Below are positions 1 through 8,752 of a DNA stretch of 64,000 nucleotides, piece after piece. Source of the stretch: an uncultured Desulfuromonadales bacterium. Lineage in GTDB: Bacteria > Desulfobacterota > Desulfuromonadia > Geobacterales > Pseudopelobacteraceae. The position numbers were made by a program, and so were the translations under genes. Location of the stretch: NCBI GenBank assembly GCA_903868145.1, contig CAIPTY010000100.1, positions 1 through 64,000 of the forward strand, in the 5' to 3' direction. The notes under the pieces were generated by a model. The model did no database searches and was not told where the DNA came from. It was given only the letters and a program-made list of their open reading frames with translations. Position 1 is the first letter of the stretch; each line of letters opens with the position of its first letter.

Positions 1-144
1 ACTGCTAAACTTGTTCATGGGGAATCCTTTCTGTGGCTTGTTTTTGGTCGGCAAACCTAAACTACCGCAGAAGGGCATTCCCCTTCAATATTTCAAAAAC
101 CTGTCTTGGACGGGTATGGGGTACGATAAAAGGTGACAGAATAG

Positions 145-357
145 GACCCGCTATCCCGAGCAGACGGATCCGCCGCTCCGCAACAGAACGTCCAGACTCC
201 GTCCCCAAACCCTCCACCAGCGGCAGCAGTTCCGGAAGCAAAGCCTGAACAACCGGCCAAGTCCACACCAGCCGTCAGTGCGCCGCTGCCGCAGAAAACT
301 CCGCCACCACAGGCCACGCGAAAGGGACGGCGCAACAGAGGATCATCGGAGGAATAA
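145..357 (+). pseudogene. Possible C-terminal remnant of a Pro/Ala-rich protein
   Basis: Frame 1 from 145 to a TAA at 355-357 reads as a low-complexity tail rich in Pro, Ala, Gln and Lys, ending in the basic stretch RKGRRNRGSSEE. Such tails occur at the C-termini of envelope and RNA-binding proteins, and the next gene (mtgA) has a similar Pro/Glu-rich tail. No ATG or GTG precedes it in frame, and stops at 127-129 and 142-144 cut it off upstream. It could be what remains of a deleted or frameshifted gene, or just a chance open frame. I cannot name the parent protein. Confidence 0.25.
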
Positions 358-400
358 GCTTCGTAGTCGTATCCTCCAATGTGTGCCTGAATGCATCGTT

Positions 401-436
401 TTTCTCTGTGATCTCTGTGCCTCTGTGTTAAACCTC
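401..436 (+). repeat. Dispersed CTCTGTG repeat, copy 1
   Basis: The segment contains TCTCTGTG twice followed by CCTCTGTGTTAAA. Similar strings occur at about 3706-3728 and, inverted and diverged, at about 9221-9250, always between genes. I recall this type of sequence as a widespread intergenic repeat in environmental genomes. Its function is unknown. Confidence 0.45.
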
Positions 437-592
437 TTTGGAGCAGCGGAATGTTACCGCGATTATCGCTGTATTGAATTGACAATCCACACGGAATTGC
501 TACGATGCCCCTATGATACCCAATAGAACAGACTCCCCCGACATTCCTGCCGATGAAGCCGGTCGCAACGTGAAAACATCCACCCGTGACCG

Positions 593-1513
593 ATGAAGAA
601 AATCATCCTCTACATATCGCTGGCGTTTGCCGCCTACCTGGCCTACGTCGGTATTTCCCTGGCGCTGATTCCGCCGGTCTCCGGGCTTGCGGACACGAAA
701 TACTCCACCACGATCCAGGTCAAAGACTGGCAGGGGGAGTACCATCCCCTGGTGGTCGGCCCGAAGAACCGTAACTGGACGCCATCCAGCCGTATCCCCC
801 CTGAGATGAAATGGGCTGTGGTCCTGGCCGAGGATGCCAATTTCTACAAGCATGAGGGTTTTGACGTCACGGCCATCAAGGCAGCCATCAAATACGATCT
901 GGAGAAGAAGAGCCTCAAGCGGGGAGCGTCCACCATTACCCAGCAGACCGCCAAGAACCTTTTCCTGTCGCGGGAGAAGACCGTCACCCGCAAGCTGAAG
1001 GAAGTCTACCTGGCGTACCGCATGGAACAGGAGCTGACCAAGGGGCGCATCATAGAGCTGTATCTGAATGTGGTCGAACTGGGGCCGATGGTATACGGCA
1101 TCGGTCACGGGGCGCGCTATTATTTCGGCAAGCCGGTATCGGCCCTGACCCCTCGGGAATGCGCATTTCTGGCCGCCATGCTGCCCGGCCCCCGGCTTGC
1201 CTATAACCCCTACAAGAACCTGAACAAGGTTTTGAAACGCTCCGATATGATCCTGAGGCTGCTTCGCCAGAACGGGGTCTTGTCGTCCGGAGAATACCAG
1301 AGTGCCCTTGCTTCGGGGCTCAACATCGCCGGTATGCAGCGCAAGGTGAACCAGACAGTTGTTCAGCCGCCGGTATTTGCGCCGGTCTCTTCGGCGCGCC
1401 CGGAGGCAGATGTTTCTTCGCCACTCCAGGTTCCACGGGAAGTGCCGCCGGAATCAAAGCCGCCCGAGAAGCAACCCGAGGCGCCACCCGATCAGCAACC
1501 GGACAGGAAATGA
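593..1513 (+). CDS. mtgA: Monofunctional peptidoglycan glycosyltransferase (MtgA-like)
   Basis: The 306-residue protein is a GT51 family transglycosylase that polymerises lipid II into glycan strands at the outer face of the inner membrane. An N-terminal membrane anchor covers about residues 4-26. The family motifs follow: [11 protein letters not shown] with catalytic Glu80, [17 protein letters not shown] at 110-126, and [12 protein letters not shown] near 153-164 with the second conserved Glu. There is no transpeptidase domain, so it is monofunctional. The last 60 residues are a Pro/Glu-rich tail of unknown role. No strong ribosome binding site precedes the ATG. The stop overlaps the rlmN start, which suggests a coupled operon with rlmN and the diguanylate cyclase. 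Confidence 0.9.
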   Translation: MKKIILYISLAFAAYLAYVGISLALIPPVSGLADTKYSTTIQVKDWQGEYHPLVVGPKNRNWTPSSRIPPEMKWAVVLAEDANFYKHEGFDVTAIKAAIKYDLEKKSLKRGASTITQQTAKNLFLSREKTVTRKLKEVYLAYRMEQELTKGRIIELYLNVVELGPMVYGIGHGARYYFGKPVSALTPRECAFLAAMLPGPRLAYNPYKNLNKVLKRSDMILRLLRQNGVLSSGEYQSALASGLNIAGMQRKVNQTVVQPPVFAPVSSARPEADVSSPLQVPREVPPESKPPEKQPEAPPDQQPDRK

Positions 1514-2574
1514 TGAGCAATCCCGAAAAAACCGATCTAAAAAACCTGACGCTGCCGATGCTGGAGCGGTTTCTCCAGGGCAGGGGGAAGGAACGTTTCC
1601 GGGCCACTCAGATCTTCAAGTGGATCTACCAGCATGATGCCGGCTCGTTCGGGGAGATGACCAATATCTCGAAGGATCTGCGCACGGAACTGGCAGAAAC
1701 CGCCCGAATCAGTAAACTGGAACCGGAAGCCGTTGAGCAGGGGAGTGACGGGACCCGCAAGTACCTTTTCAGTCTGGGGGACGGAAACGCGGTGGAATCG
1801 GTGTTGATCCCGATCGAAGGGCGCAACACGGTCTGTATCTCATCCCAGGCGGGGTGTGCCATGGGGTGCGAGTTCTGCCTGACCGGAACTTTCAAGCTGG
1901 TTCGCAACCTGACCACCGCCGAGATTGTCAACCAGATTATGGCAATCCGGTGCGATGTCCGCGCTGCCGGTGAAGAGATCCGCAACATTGTCCTGATGGG
2001 CATGGGCGAGCCGCTGCATAATCTGGATAACGTCATACCGGCGATTCAGATCATGATCGACGGCAACGGGCTTCAGCTTTCCAACCGGCGGGTGACGGTG
2101 TCGACCTGCGGGCTGGTGCCCGAAATGGAGCGACTGGGGCGGGAGCTGCCGAACGTCAATCTGGCGGTATCATTGAACGCCACCACCGATGAGCTGCGTG
2201 ACCGGATCATGCCGGTCAACAGAAAGTATCCGCTGAAGGAGCTTTTGCGGGCGTGCCGGGAATTTCCGCTGCCGGGTCGGCGCAAGGTGACCTTCGAGTA
2301 CGTCATGATGGGGGGGATCAATGATTCGCTGGAGGATGCCAAACGCCTGTTGAGGCTGACCAGTGATATCCCCGGCAAGATCAACCTGATCCCCTTCAAT
2401 GAGCATGAGGGGTGCGGGTTCAGGGCGCCAACACAGGCAGCCATTGATGCATTTCATACCTTTCTGATTGACCGTAACGTGACGGTCATCACCCGCGACA
2501 GCCGAGGCGCTGATATATCTGCCGCCTGCGGGCAGCTCAAGGGGAATCTGGAAAATCGAAAAGAGATTATATGA
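1510..2574 (+). CDS. rlmN: 23S rRNA (adenine2503-C2)-methyltransferase RlmN
   Basis: This radical SAM enzyme methylates A2503 of 23S rRNA, and in the family also A37 of some tRNAs. The 354-residue length fits the family. The radical SAM cluster motif CxxxCxxC is seen at Cys116, Cys120 and Cys123 (GCAMGCEFC), and the two mechanistic cysteines are likely Cys109 and Cys340 (SAACGQL). It shares an ATGA overlap with mtgA upstream and another with the GGDEF gene downstream, so translation of all three is probably coupled. Confidence 0.95.
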   Translation: MMSNPEKTDLKNLTLPMLERFLQGRGKERFRATQIFKWIYQHDAGSFGEMTNISKDLRTELAETARISKLEPEAVEQGSDGTRKYLFSLGDGNAVESVLIPIEGRNTVCISSQAGCAMGCEFCLTGTFKLVRNLTTAEIVNQIMAIRCDVRAAGEEIRNIVLMGMGEPLHNLDNVIPAIQIMIDGNGLQLSNRRVTVSTCGLVPEMERLGRELPNVNLAVSLNATTDELRDRIMPVNRKYPLKELLRACREFPLPGRRKVTFEYVMMGGINDSLEDAKRLLRLTSDIPGKINLIPFNEHEGCGFRAPTQAAIDAFHTFLIDRNVTVITRDSRGADISAACGQLKGNLENRKEII

Positions 2575-3635
2575 CGACTTTTCAACATGATCTGGGTAGT
2601 TTCCTTGCAAAGATATCGGCAGGCGATGTCCCGGCTGAAATGCCGCCTGGAATGCCATTCCGACTGGAGCTGGCCGGAATCGCGCAGAGGATTTCGTCCC
2701 TGTCCGATGATCTTGCCCGGCTGCGGGTCGAGGCAGCACTGTCCAGATCCGAAAACCTGCGGCTCCGGAAACAGGAGTTCATCTACCGGTCGGTTTTTGA
2801 CAATGCCGTCGTCGGCATCATCATCACCTCCAATGATGATACGATCATTGACATAAATCATGCGGTGGAGTACATGCTCGGCTATCAGAAAGATGAACTG
2901 AAGACGCTGACTCTTTCAGACCTTACCTTGCCGGAAGATCACGAGAATGATGAGGAGCTCAAGCAGGACGTCATTGCAGGCAGGCGGCTGTACTACCATG
3001 TGGAAAAAAGATATGTCCGCAATGACGGCATACTCTTCTGGGGCATGGTGACTGTTTTTGTGGCATGGGACGAAACCGGAACCCCGAGCCTCATACATAT
3101 GCTGGAGGATATTTCGGCCCGAAAATCGGCTGAGCAGCAGTTGGAACATGCAAGCACGCGTGATGCACTTACCGGATTGTACAATCGGGGATACTTTGAC
3201 AATGAGTTGAACAGGTACCAGTTCAGGATGCTGCTTCCGGTCAGTGTTGTGGTGATTGATGTGGATGGGCTTAAGCAGATTAATGACTCTATGGGGCATG
3301 AGGCGGGAGATCGCCTCATTATCGGTGTGGCAACGATTCTCAAAGAGGCCTTCAGAGGCGATGATACGGTAGCACGAGTGGGTGGAGACGAATTTTCGAT
3401 TCTCCTGCCGGAGACGGGTGAAGAAGCTATAGTGATGGTTGTTGAGCGGCTTCGAAAATGTCAGGCTCGCTTCAACGAAGCGAGTCCCGGTTTCCAGGTG
3501 AATTTTTCACTTGGTTCAGCCACGGCGTTCAAAGGGGAGGAGATTCCAAAGGCGCTGAAGCTTGCGGATGAAAGGATGTATTCCGACAAGATCATGAACA
3601 AAGGCACGCGGGTTACCCGGGAACAATGTTGCTGA
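2571..3635 (+). CDS. PAS-GGDEF diguanylate cyclase
   Basis: The 354-residue cytoplasmic protein has a short N-terminal helical region, a PAS domain at about 70-185 and a GGDEF domain at about 195-350. The active-site signature GGDEF is intact at 271-275. An inhibitory I-site RGDD (262-265) sits exactly five residues upstream, so c-di-GMP product inhibition is expected. No EAL or membrane segment is present. PAS ligand unknown. The ATGA overlap with rlmN makes it the third gene of a coupled operon, an unexpected partner for rRNA methylation and cell-wall synthesis. Confidence 0.92.
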   Translation: MTTFQHDLGSFLAKISAGDVPAEMPPGMPFRLELAGIAQRISSLSDDLARLRVEAALSRSENLRLRKQEFIYRSVFDNAVVGIIITSNDDTIIDINHAVEYMLGYQKDELKTLTLSDLTLPEDHENDEELKQDVIAGRRLYYHVEKRYVRNDGILFWGMVTVFVAWDETGTPSLIHMLEDISARKSAEQQLEHASTRDALTGLYNRGYFDNELNRYQFRMLLPVSVVVIDVDGLKQINDSMGHEAGDRLIIGVATILKEAFRGDDTVARVGGDEFSILLPETGEEAIVMVVERLRKCQARFNEASPGFQVNFSLGSATAFKGEEIPKALKLADERMYSDKIMNKGTRVTREQCC

Positions 3636-3745
3636 TTCCACCGTCACCCACCCCCCGACCCCGTCCCGTCGAGGGAGGGGGAGCTATTTCCATGACTTTT
3701 GCAAGGCTGTGTCTCTGTGGTTAAAATGCCGATTTCAGATTATTG
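3636..3745. repeat. Intergenic repeat-rich segment between convergent genes
   Basis: This gap holds a C-rich/G-rich imperfect palindrome at about 3648-3682 (CCCCCCGACCCCG against GGGAGGGGG) and a second CTCTGTG-type repeat, TGTCTCTGTGGTTAAAA, at about 3708-3725. The palindrome may end transcription from either side, but there is no T-tract. Confidence 0.4.
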
Positions 3746-5101
3746 CTACACCTGCGGACGTCTGCTGCGGTACTCTATCACCGGCTGATGTGCGGGCGCC
3801 CGGCTGGGTCGTGCTCCTGCTGCCGGTTTGGCAGTTGCCCCCCAGCTCTTGCCCTGGCCGGACGAAGCGGGCTTGCCCTTGTTGCCGCCCGGCTTTGCAA
3901 AACGGCTGCCGGGAGAATTTCCCGGTCGTTTTGACCCGTTACCCCCCGAAATACGCCGCAGCACCGACAGCGGCGCCAGTCCCTCGATGTTTTTTTCCGG
4001 CAGGCGTTTGCCGATGAAACGCTCAATCCGCTCCAGATAACTCAACTCCGACGATGACACAAAGGAAATGGCGATTCCGTTTGCCCCGGCGCGACCGGTG
4101 CGGCCGATGCGATGGACGTAGTCCTCCGCAAAACGGGGCAGGTCGAAGTTTATGACATGGCTGACACCATTCACATCCAGACCGCGGGCGGCCACATCGG
4201 TCGCCACCAGCAGCCGGATGGCACCACGGCGCATGCGTTCGATGGTTTTGTTACGGGCGATCTGGTTCATATCGCCATGCAGGGCAGCAGCCGGATAACC
4301 GTTGCGGCTCAGTTCGCGGGCCAGTTCATCAGCGTCGCGCTTGGTGGCAGAGAATATGATCGCCCTGGTCAGACTGGCGTCGCTGACCAGATGGCGCAGA
4401 AGCTCCTTTTTGTGGCTCAGGTTGTCGGCAACGTGCAGACGCTGCTCGATCAGGGCGTGGGACGACGTCCGCACCGCCAACTCGATCCGCTGCGGGTTGT
4501 TGAGCATCTTTTCGGCAAGACCCAGTACGGATTTCTCCATGGTGGCCGTGAACATAAGCGTCTGGCGCTCAGTCGGCGCCCGGGAGACGATCTTTTCCAT
4601 ATCCTCGCTGAAACCCATGTCCAGCATGCGGTCAGCTTCGTCCAGAACCAGCATCTCAAGGCGGTCAAGCCGTACGCTGCCGCGCTCCAGATGATCGAGC
4701 AGGCGACCGGGGGTTGCAACGATGATATCGACCGGAGCCGATAAAAGTCGCATCTGCTCGCGATAGGGCATGCCGCCCAGAATGGAGCCGCAACGGATCC
4801 TGACGCCGCGACCGTACTTGCAGGCGGCGTCCATGACCTGGCTTGCCAACTCCCGGGTCGGGGTCAGCACAAGGATACGCGGCCCTTTGCCGGGTACCTT
4901 CGAGGGGACGGTAAGTCGTTCCAGGGCGGGCAGCACAAAGGCAGCCGTCTTGCCGGTGCCGGTCTGGGCCGTGGCGATAAGGTCAGAGCCTGCCATTACG
5001 AGCGGGATGGCCTGTTCCTGAACAGGGGTGGGTGTTGTGTAGCCACAGGCGGTGATCGCCTTGAGAATGGCCGGGCTGAGGTTGAGCTCTTCAAACGTCA
5101 T
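3746..5101 (-). CDS. rhlE: DEAD-box ATP-dependent RNA helicase, RhlE type
   Basis: A 451-residue RNA helicase. Visible motifs are the Q motif (PTPVQEQAI), Walker A (AQTGTGKT), DEAD (VLDEADRMLDMG), TAT (FTATMEK), and motif VI HRIGRTGRAG in the second RecA domain. The C-terminal 90 residues are a Gly/Ser/Lys/Arg-rich unstructured tail typical of RhlE proteins. I chose the ATG at 5101 because AAAGGAAAAC lies just upstream; an in-frame ATG at 5119 and a longer form to 5140 lack one. A promoter and terminator-like hairpin in the long leader suggest attenuation control. Likely roles are ribosome assembly or cold-condition RNA remodelling (family knowledge). Confidence 0.9.
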   Translation of the reverse strand: MTFEELNLSPAILKAITACGYTTPTPVQEQAIPLVMAGSDLIATAQTGTGKTAAFVLPALERLTVPSKVPGKGPRILVLTPTRELASQVMDAACKYGRGVRIRCGSILGGMPYREQMRLLSAPVDIIVATPGRLLDHLERGSVRLDRLEMLVLDEADRMLDMGFSEDMEKIVSRAPTERQTLMFTATMEKSVLGLAEKMLNNPQRIELAVRTSSHALIEQRLHVADNLSHKKELLRHLVSDASLTRAIIFSATKRDADELARELSRNGYPAAALHGDMNQIARNKTIERMRRGAIRLLVATDVAARGLDVNGVSHVINFDLPRFAEDYVHRIGRTGRAGANGIAISFVSSSELSYLERIERFIGKRLPEKNIEGLAPLSVLRRISGGNGSKRPGNSPGSRFAKPGGNKGKPASSGQGKSWGATAKPAAGARPSRAPAHQPVIEYRSRRPQV

Positions 5102-5326
5102 ATTGTTTTCCTTTTTCATGCGGTGTCGGGGTTTGAGCACACACGGGCCGCGGGATCATACGACATGATCCGCTGGACAGAACGGCAGGAGGGCGTGGGC
5201 AAGGCTGCTTTATTATCTCGGTGCATTCCTGTGACCGGAATGACGACCGGATAAAAATCTTCGCCTGCCAAACGTTCTGCCGTGTTCAATGAAAGGGATT
5301 GAATCAGGGGGTCGGTAAGCGATGAT

Positions 5327-5358
5327 CAAAAAGAAAACGACGGACACCATGCCGTCGT
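5327..5358 (-). terminator. Terminator-like hairpin in the helicase leader (possible attenuator)
   Basis: On the minus strand ACGACGG (5358-5352) pairs with CCGTCGT (5343-5337) around an 8-base loop, and the second arm runs into TTTTCTTTTT. That is a classic intrinsic terminator. It lies about 15-45 bases after the predicted start of transcription and more than 220 bases before the helicase start codon, so readthrough would be needed for expression. Confidence 0.65.
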
Positions 5359-5378
5359 CTGTGTGACAGTCTTTCTCA

Positions 5379-5407
5379 TATATAGGGCTATTGAAGCGAA
5401 ATTGCAA
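5379..5407 (-). promoter_or_regulatory. Predicted sigma-70 promoter of the helicase gene
   Basis: TTGCAA at 5407-5402 and TATATA at 5384-5379 are separated by exactly 17 bases. Transcription would start near 5372. Confidence 0.65.
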
Positions 5408-5419
5408 GATATTTTTTCA

Positions 5420-5448
5420 TTGCCTCTTTATCTGAGGATTAGTATACT
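5420..5448 (+). promoter_or_regulatory. Predicted sigma-70 promoter of the SprA-like gene
   Basis: TTGCCT at 5420-5425 and TATACT at 5443-5448 are 17 bases apart, giving a leader of about 30 bases before the ATG at 5484. Its -35 box is only 12 bases from the -35 box of the divergent helicase promoter. Confidence 0.6.
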
Positions 5449-5483
5449 CACTGCATACCCGTTTTCACGAGGCGAATGAAACC

Positions 5484-6512
5484 ATGGAACCGATTGGTTC
5501 GACAAATGGCAGCACTTCATCACCATCCCCCTCCGGCGTTGATGCGCTCCGCTCCCTGCCCGGCCGGCAACCCGGGCAGGGAGCAGCCTCGGGTGAGGTG
5601 TCTTCTGCTTCTGCCGCCCGGAAACAGCAGGATTCCGTCGTCGGCAAGCAGTTGGGTGTCCAGCGTTCCGCCGCATCCGGCGGGCAGGAATTCAAAGCCT
5701 ACGGCCCCGAAAGTCCGCAACGGGCGGATGCACCTCCGGGCGGTCCCCCGCCACCCAGGCCTGGTTCAGGTGATGCGACAACTCCGGTGGCTGACAAAAA
5801 GCAGGAAGACCCCCAGGTTCAACAGCAGGTGGCCCAGCTTAAATCCATCGAAGTGAAGGTGAAGGCCCATGAGGCGGCTCACAAGGCAGCCGGGGGCGCC
5901 ATGACCGGCTCCATATCCTACACCTATACGCGCGGCCCGGACGGTAAAAACTACGTTACCGGCGGTGAAGTGCCCATCACTGTTTCGCCCGGCAAGACCC
6001 CGCAGGAAACCATCTCCAGAATGCAGCAGGTCATCCAGGCTGCTCTGGCGCCCGCTGATCCCTCGCCCCAGGATCGCGCCGTAGCCGGTCAGGCGACACA
6101 GCAGTTGCAGAAGGCCCAACAGGAGCGCAGCAGCGCCGCTGCGTCGGATACCACCGATACATCTGGTTCTACTGGTTCTGCCGCAACCGATTCGAAGAGT
6201 GCCGGACAGACCTCCGGGGACTTATCCGGCACCCCTGTCGCCGACTCAGCCGCTGCGGGGCAACGCCGGTCACAGCGTGAGACCGGCGGGAACAGCGCCG
6301 TGGCTCAGGCAGCGCGAGCCTACAGCGATCCGACTGTCACCGGGACAGGATACCCTTCCCGAGATCTCCCGGTGCCGTCTGGTTTACAATCCCAGGCAGA
6401 TTCTTTTCTGACCGGATTTTCACCCCAGGATGCCCGCAAGGCCGCATCCGCCGTTTCACCGTCAATGATAACCGGCTTCGGCTCCTCACCGCAATTATCC
6501 CGGTATGCCTGA
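5484..6512 (+). CDS. Putative metalloprotease of the SprA-related (CJM1_0395) family
   Basis: A 342-residue protein with a compact conserved core at about 110-215 flanked by long Ser/Gly/Pro/Gln-rich stretches. The core carries a zinc-protease-like HEAAH motif (VKAHEAAHKAAGG, near residue 130) followed by GSISYTYTRGPDGKNYVTGGEVPI, which I recognise from the SprA-related family (putative metalloproteases). No signal peptide is evident. Enzymatic activity is inferred from the HExxH motif only. The last 8 bases overlap the start of the deacetylase gene, so the two are probably co-transcribed. Confidence 0.7.
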   Translation: MEPIGSTNGSTSSPSPSGVDALRSLPGRQPGQGAASGEVSSASAARKQQDSVVGKQLGVQRSAASGGQEFKAYGPESPQRADAPPGGPPPPRPGSGDATTPVADKKQEDPQVQQQVAQLKSIEVKVKAHEAAHKAAGGAMTGSISYTYTRGPDGKNYVTGGEVPITVSPGKTPQETISRMQQVIQAALAPADPSPQDRAVAGQATQQLQKAQQERSSAAASDTTDTSGSTGSAATDSKSAGQTSGDLSGTPVADSAAAGQRRSQRETGGNSAVAQAARAYSDPTVTGTGYPSRDLPVPSGLQSQADSFLTGFSPQDARKAASAVSPSMITGFGSSPQLSRYA

Positions 6513-7686
6513 CTCCCGTTTCCGCTTGCCTGCTACAGCCCGCACCGCCCTGATATTCTCACCGCTCTTCGGAAATTTCAGCTACGGTGATGATCACCCC
6601 TTCAAACTCCAGCGCTACCGGTTGGCACGCGATCTGATGGAGGGGTACGGCCTGCTCGATCTGCCCGGCATGGAGATCCGTGACTGCCGCCCGGTGCCTG
6701 ACGAACTGCTTCTGAGCTTCCACGATCCGGCCTATATCGAGCGGCTCAAGGAATTCAGCGCGTCAAGCGAGCCCCGCGCCGATTTCCGGTTCGGTCTGGG
6801 TGACGCCGACTGTCCCGTATTCGAGGGGCTCTATGAATGCGCTGCCCTGGGAGCAGGGGCCACGTTCGAGGCGGTGCGGCTGATAGAGGAGGAGGGGTTC
6901 GACATCGCCTTCAATCTGGCTGGTGGCTGGCACCATGCCCATCGTTCCCGGGCATCGGGTTTTTCCTACGTAAATGATGCCGTTCTGGCTATTAACTGGC
7001 TGGTTGCACGGGGCAGACGGGTTGTCTATCTTGATATCGATGCCCACCACGGCGACGGGGTGCAGGAGGGCTTCTACGACAGCGACCGGGTGCTGACCAT
7101 CTCTCTGCACGAAAGCGGGATTTATTTCTTTCCGGGAACCGGTTTTGAGGATGAGGTTGGCGAAGGGGCCGGTGTCGGCTATTCCGTCAATCTGCCGCTG
7201 ATAGCCCATACCGATGACGCCACCTATATGAAGGCCTTTGACGAGGTGGCCTACCCGCTGATGGCGGCTTATAATCCGGATGTGATCGTGACCCAGATCG
7301 GTGCTGATACCTTCCGCACCGATCCGCTGGCCCGACTGGAGATAACGACCCACAGCTACAGTTACATCATGCGCAAGCTCAAGGCGCTCAAGATCCCCTG
7401 GGTGGCTCTGGGTGGTGGTGGTTACGACATGATGAACACTGCCCGCGCCTGGACGATCGCCTGGGCGGTCATGAACGGGGTCAATCTGCCTCACCGCCTG
7501 CCGACGGCCTTCATCCGCCAGATCCGGGCCATGGGGTATCCCCACCGGGCGCTACTCGACTCCATGCACTGGTCCGAAGAGTTTGAGCGCAATCTGGCGC
7601 TGGATGCGGCGGAAAAAAGCATAGCCCTGATCAGAAAAACGGTTTTCCCCGGTATTATAGGAAGATATGATGCTTCCGGGAGGTAG
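6505..7686 (+). CDS. Histone deacetylase family protein (AcuC-like)
   Basis: A 393-residue member of the arginase/deacetylase superfamily, predicted zinc-dependent deacetylase of acetyl-lysine or small acetylated amines. Active-site elements are visible: the His pair in AGGWHHAHR (143-144), zinc ligands in LDIDAHHGDG (179-181), a later Asp in GADTFRTDPLA, and the Gly-rich GGGGYD with the transition-state Tyr. In bacteria AcuC removes acetyl groups from acetyl-CoA synthetase, but no acs or acetoin gene is nearby, so the substrate is open. Confidence 0.85.
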   Translation: MPDSRFRLPATARTALIFSPLFGNFSYGDDHPFKLQRYRLARDLMEGYGLLDLPGMEIRDCRPVPDELLLSFHDPAYIERLKEFSASSEPRADFRFGLGDADCPVFEGLYECAALGAGATFEAVRLIEEEGFDIAFNLAGGWHHAHRSRASGFSYVNDAVLAINWLVARGRRVVYLDIDAHHGDGVQEGFYDSDRVLTISLHESGIYFFPGTGFEDEVGEGAGVGYSVNLPLIAHTDDATYMKAFDEVAYPLMAAYNPDVIVTQIGADTFRTDPLARLEITTHSYSYIMRKLKALKIPWVALGGGGYDMMNTARAWTIAWAVMNGVNLPHRLPTAFIRQIRAMGYPHRALLDSMHWSEEFERNLALDAAEKSIALIRKTVFPGIIGRYDASGR

Positions 7687-7727
7687 AACCCCGTACCATG
7701 AGCAGACGTGCCGGAGCAGGAGATTCT

Positions 7728-8636
7728 ATGGACACCCTTGAAAAACAGCAACCAACCAGACTCAGCGGCATCCGTTATTTCACGCCATCTCCCGGCTTTA
7801 CTCTCACCGGTCGGGACGGCATGGTATCCATTGCCTGGGACGATAAACCCCCGATTCCCCTGATGGAGGAGGATTATCCCACAGCGGAAGAATTCGGCAA
7901 GCCAGACTACGATATGGTGGGGCGCGGCATCTATCAGACCCTGCGGCTGAATCCCGCCTGCACCTTCGCCGCTGTCTATGCCGCAATTTTGAAGGACGCC
8001 TATCCCCATATCATCTCCGAGTTGGGCGGGCAGATCATCATGCTGGACGCCAAAGAGGTGGACACACCCTATCTGGATCGCAAGATCAGTTTTCTCAGGA
8101 TCATGTCTCTGATCGACCCGGCCAATGCGGGTATTCATCTTGAGATCGCCCGTACCTATACCGATAAAGGCTCGCGTCTTGCGGCCCTGCACCAGGCGGT
8201 TGACAGTTGGTACGCCGCCGAAACCTCACTGAAAAAGTCGCGCGATCTTGATCCTGACTGCCCCCACGCAATCTATGAACATGGAGAGGCGCTGTATGTG
8301 CTGGGGCGCTACCTGCAGGCAGCCGAAATCTGGCAGTCGATCTCAACCGGTCTTGAGACAACCGGGCAGAGAAAGCTCGAATCACGCATAGCCGCTATTC
8401 TGGTCGGAAAACTGCCCCAGGTGCCGCCCGTAGACTACCTGACCGCCATAGGCGTTGCGGTCGAGGAACACCAGGCCGGCAGAAATGACCAGGCTGTCGC
8501 CATTTTGGAAGATGTGCTGGTTGACGCTGTTTTTGTGGAGCAGTTCCCCATGAACGAGATTTACTATCTGCTGGGAACCTGCTATCAGGAGATGGGCATG
8601 CTGAAAGAATCGGCCGAGGCCTTTACAAGGAGTTGA
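7728..8636 (+). CDS. Tetratricopeptide-repeat protein of unknown function
   Basis: Roughly 302 residues, soluble, with an unrecognised N-terminal half and TPR-like helices in the C-terminal half (for example HAIYEHGEALYVLGRYLQAA and EIYYLLGTCYQEMGMLKES). The ATG at 7728 has AGGAG five bases upstream; an in-frame ATG at 7698 adds ten residues but its GGAGG is about 14 bases away. The next small gene begins 2 bases after its stop, which suggests an operon with the two membrane proteins downstream. Confidence 0.7.
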   Translation: MDTLEKQQPTRLSGIRYFTPSPGFTLTGRDGMVSIAWDDKPPIPLMEEDYPTAEEFGKPDYDMVGRGIYQTLRLNPACTFAAVYAAILKDAYPHIISELGGQIIMLDAKEVDTPYLDRKISFLRIMSLIDPANAGIHLEIARTYTDKGSRLAALHQAVDSWYAAETSLKKSRDLDPDCPHAIYEHGEALYVLGRYLQAAEIWQSISTGLETTGQRKLESRIAAILVGKLPQVPPVDYLTAIGVAVEEHQAGRNDQAVAILEDVLVDAVFVEQFPMNEIYYLLGTCYQEMGMLKESAEAFTRS

Positions 8637-8638
8637 CC

Positions 8639-8752
8639 ATGTTTGGTTTCAGTGCAGCCGACTGGATATTCATTTTGGTTGTAATAGGTATTATCATCGT
8701 CTGCGTGGCCATAAGCGCCATGATCCAGAAGAAGAAGGGCAGCGATTCGTGA
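8639..8752 (+). CDS. Small single-span membrane protein (37 aa)
   Basis: An ATG at 8639 with AAGGAG seven bases upstream opens a 37-codon frame. The peptide has one hydrophobic segment (about residues 9-28, WIFILVVIGIIIVCV) followed by a basic tail QKKKGSDS, the pattern of a small inner-membrane peptide with the C-terminus in the cytoplasm. It starts 2 bases after the TPR gene and overlaps the GTG of the next gene. The spacing and binding site make it likely real. Function unknown. Confidence 0.65.
   Translation: MFGFSAADWIFILVVIGIIIVCVAISAMIQKKKGSDS

Larger units (their letters stand above)
1..592. other. Left-end region without a complete gene
   Basis: No intact gene is visible in the first 592 bases. 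Frame 2 is open from the window edge to a TGA at 134-136, and frame 1 is open from 145 to 357 with a proline-rich, protein-like composition. A dispersed CTCTGTG-type repeat lies at about 401-436. The short open frames on either strand lack a start with a ribosome binding site and resemble no family I know. Confidence 0.5.
5102..5483. other. Divergent regulatory region of helicase and SprA-like gene
   Basis: The gap of about 380 bases holds two back-to-back promoters (5379-5407 minus, 5420-5448 plus), a terminator-like hairpin in the minus-strand leader (5327-5358), and about 225 bases of helicase 5' untranslated region with no convincing ORF. Confidence 0.7.

Noticed and set aside
5344-5351. 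Match of the helicase terminator loop to the REP core ATGGTGTCC
   Set aside because: Only nine bases match and the flanks differ, so chance is likely.
6763-7545. A 260-codon minus-strand frame inside the deacetylase gene
   Set aside because: Shadow of the conserved deacetylase; no start signal or protein family.
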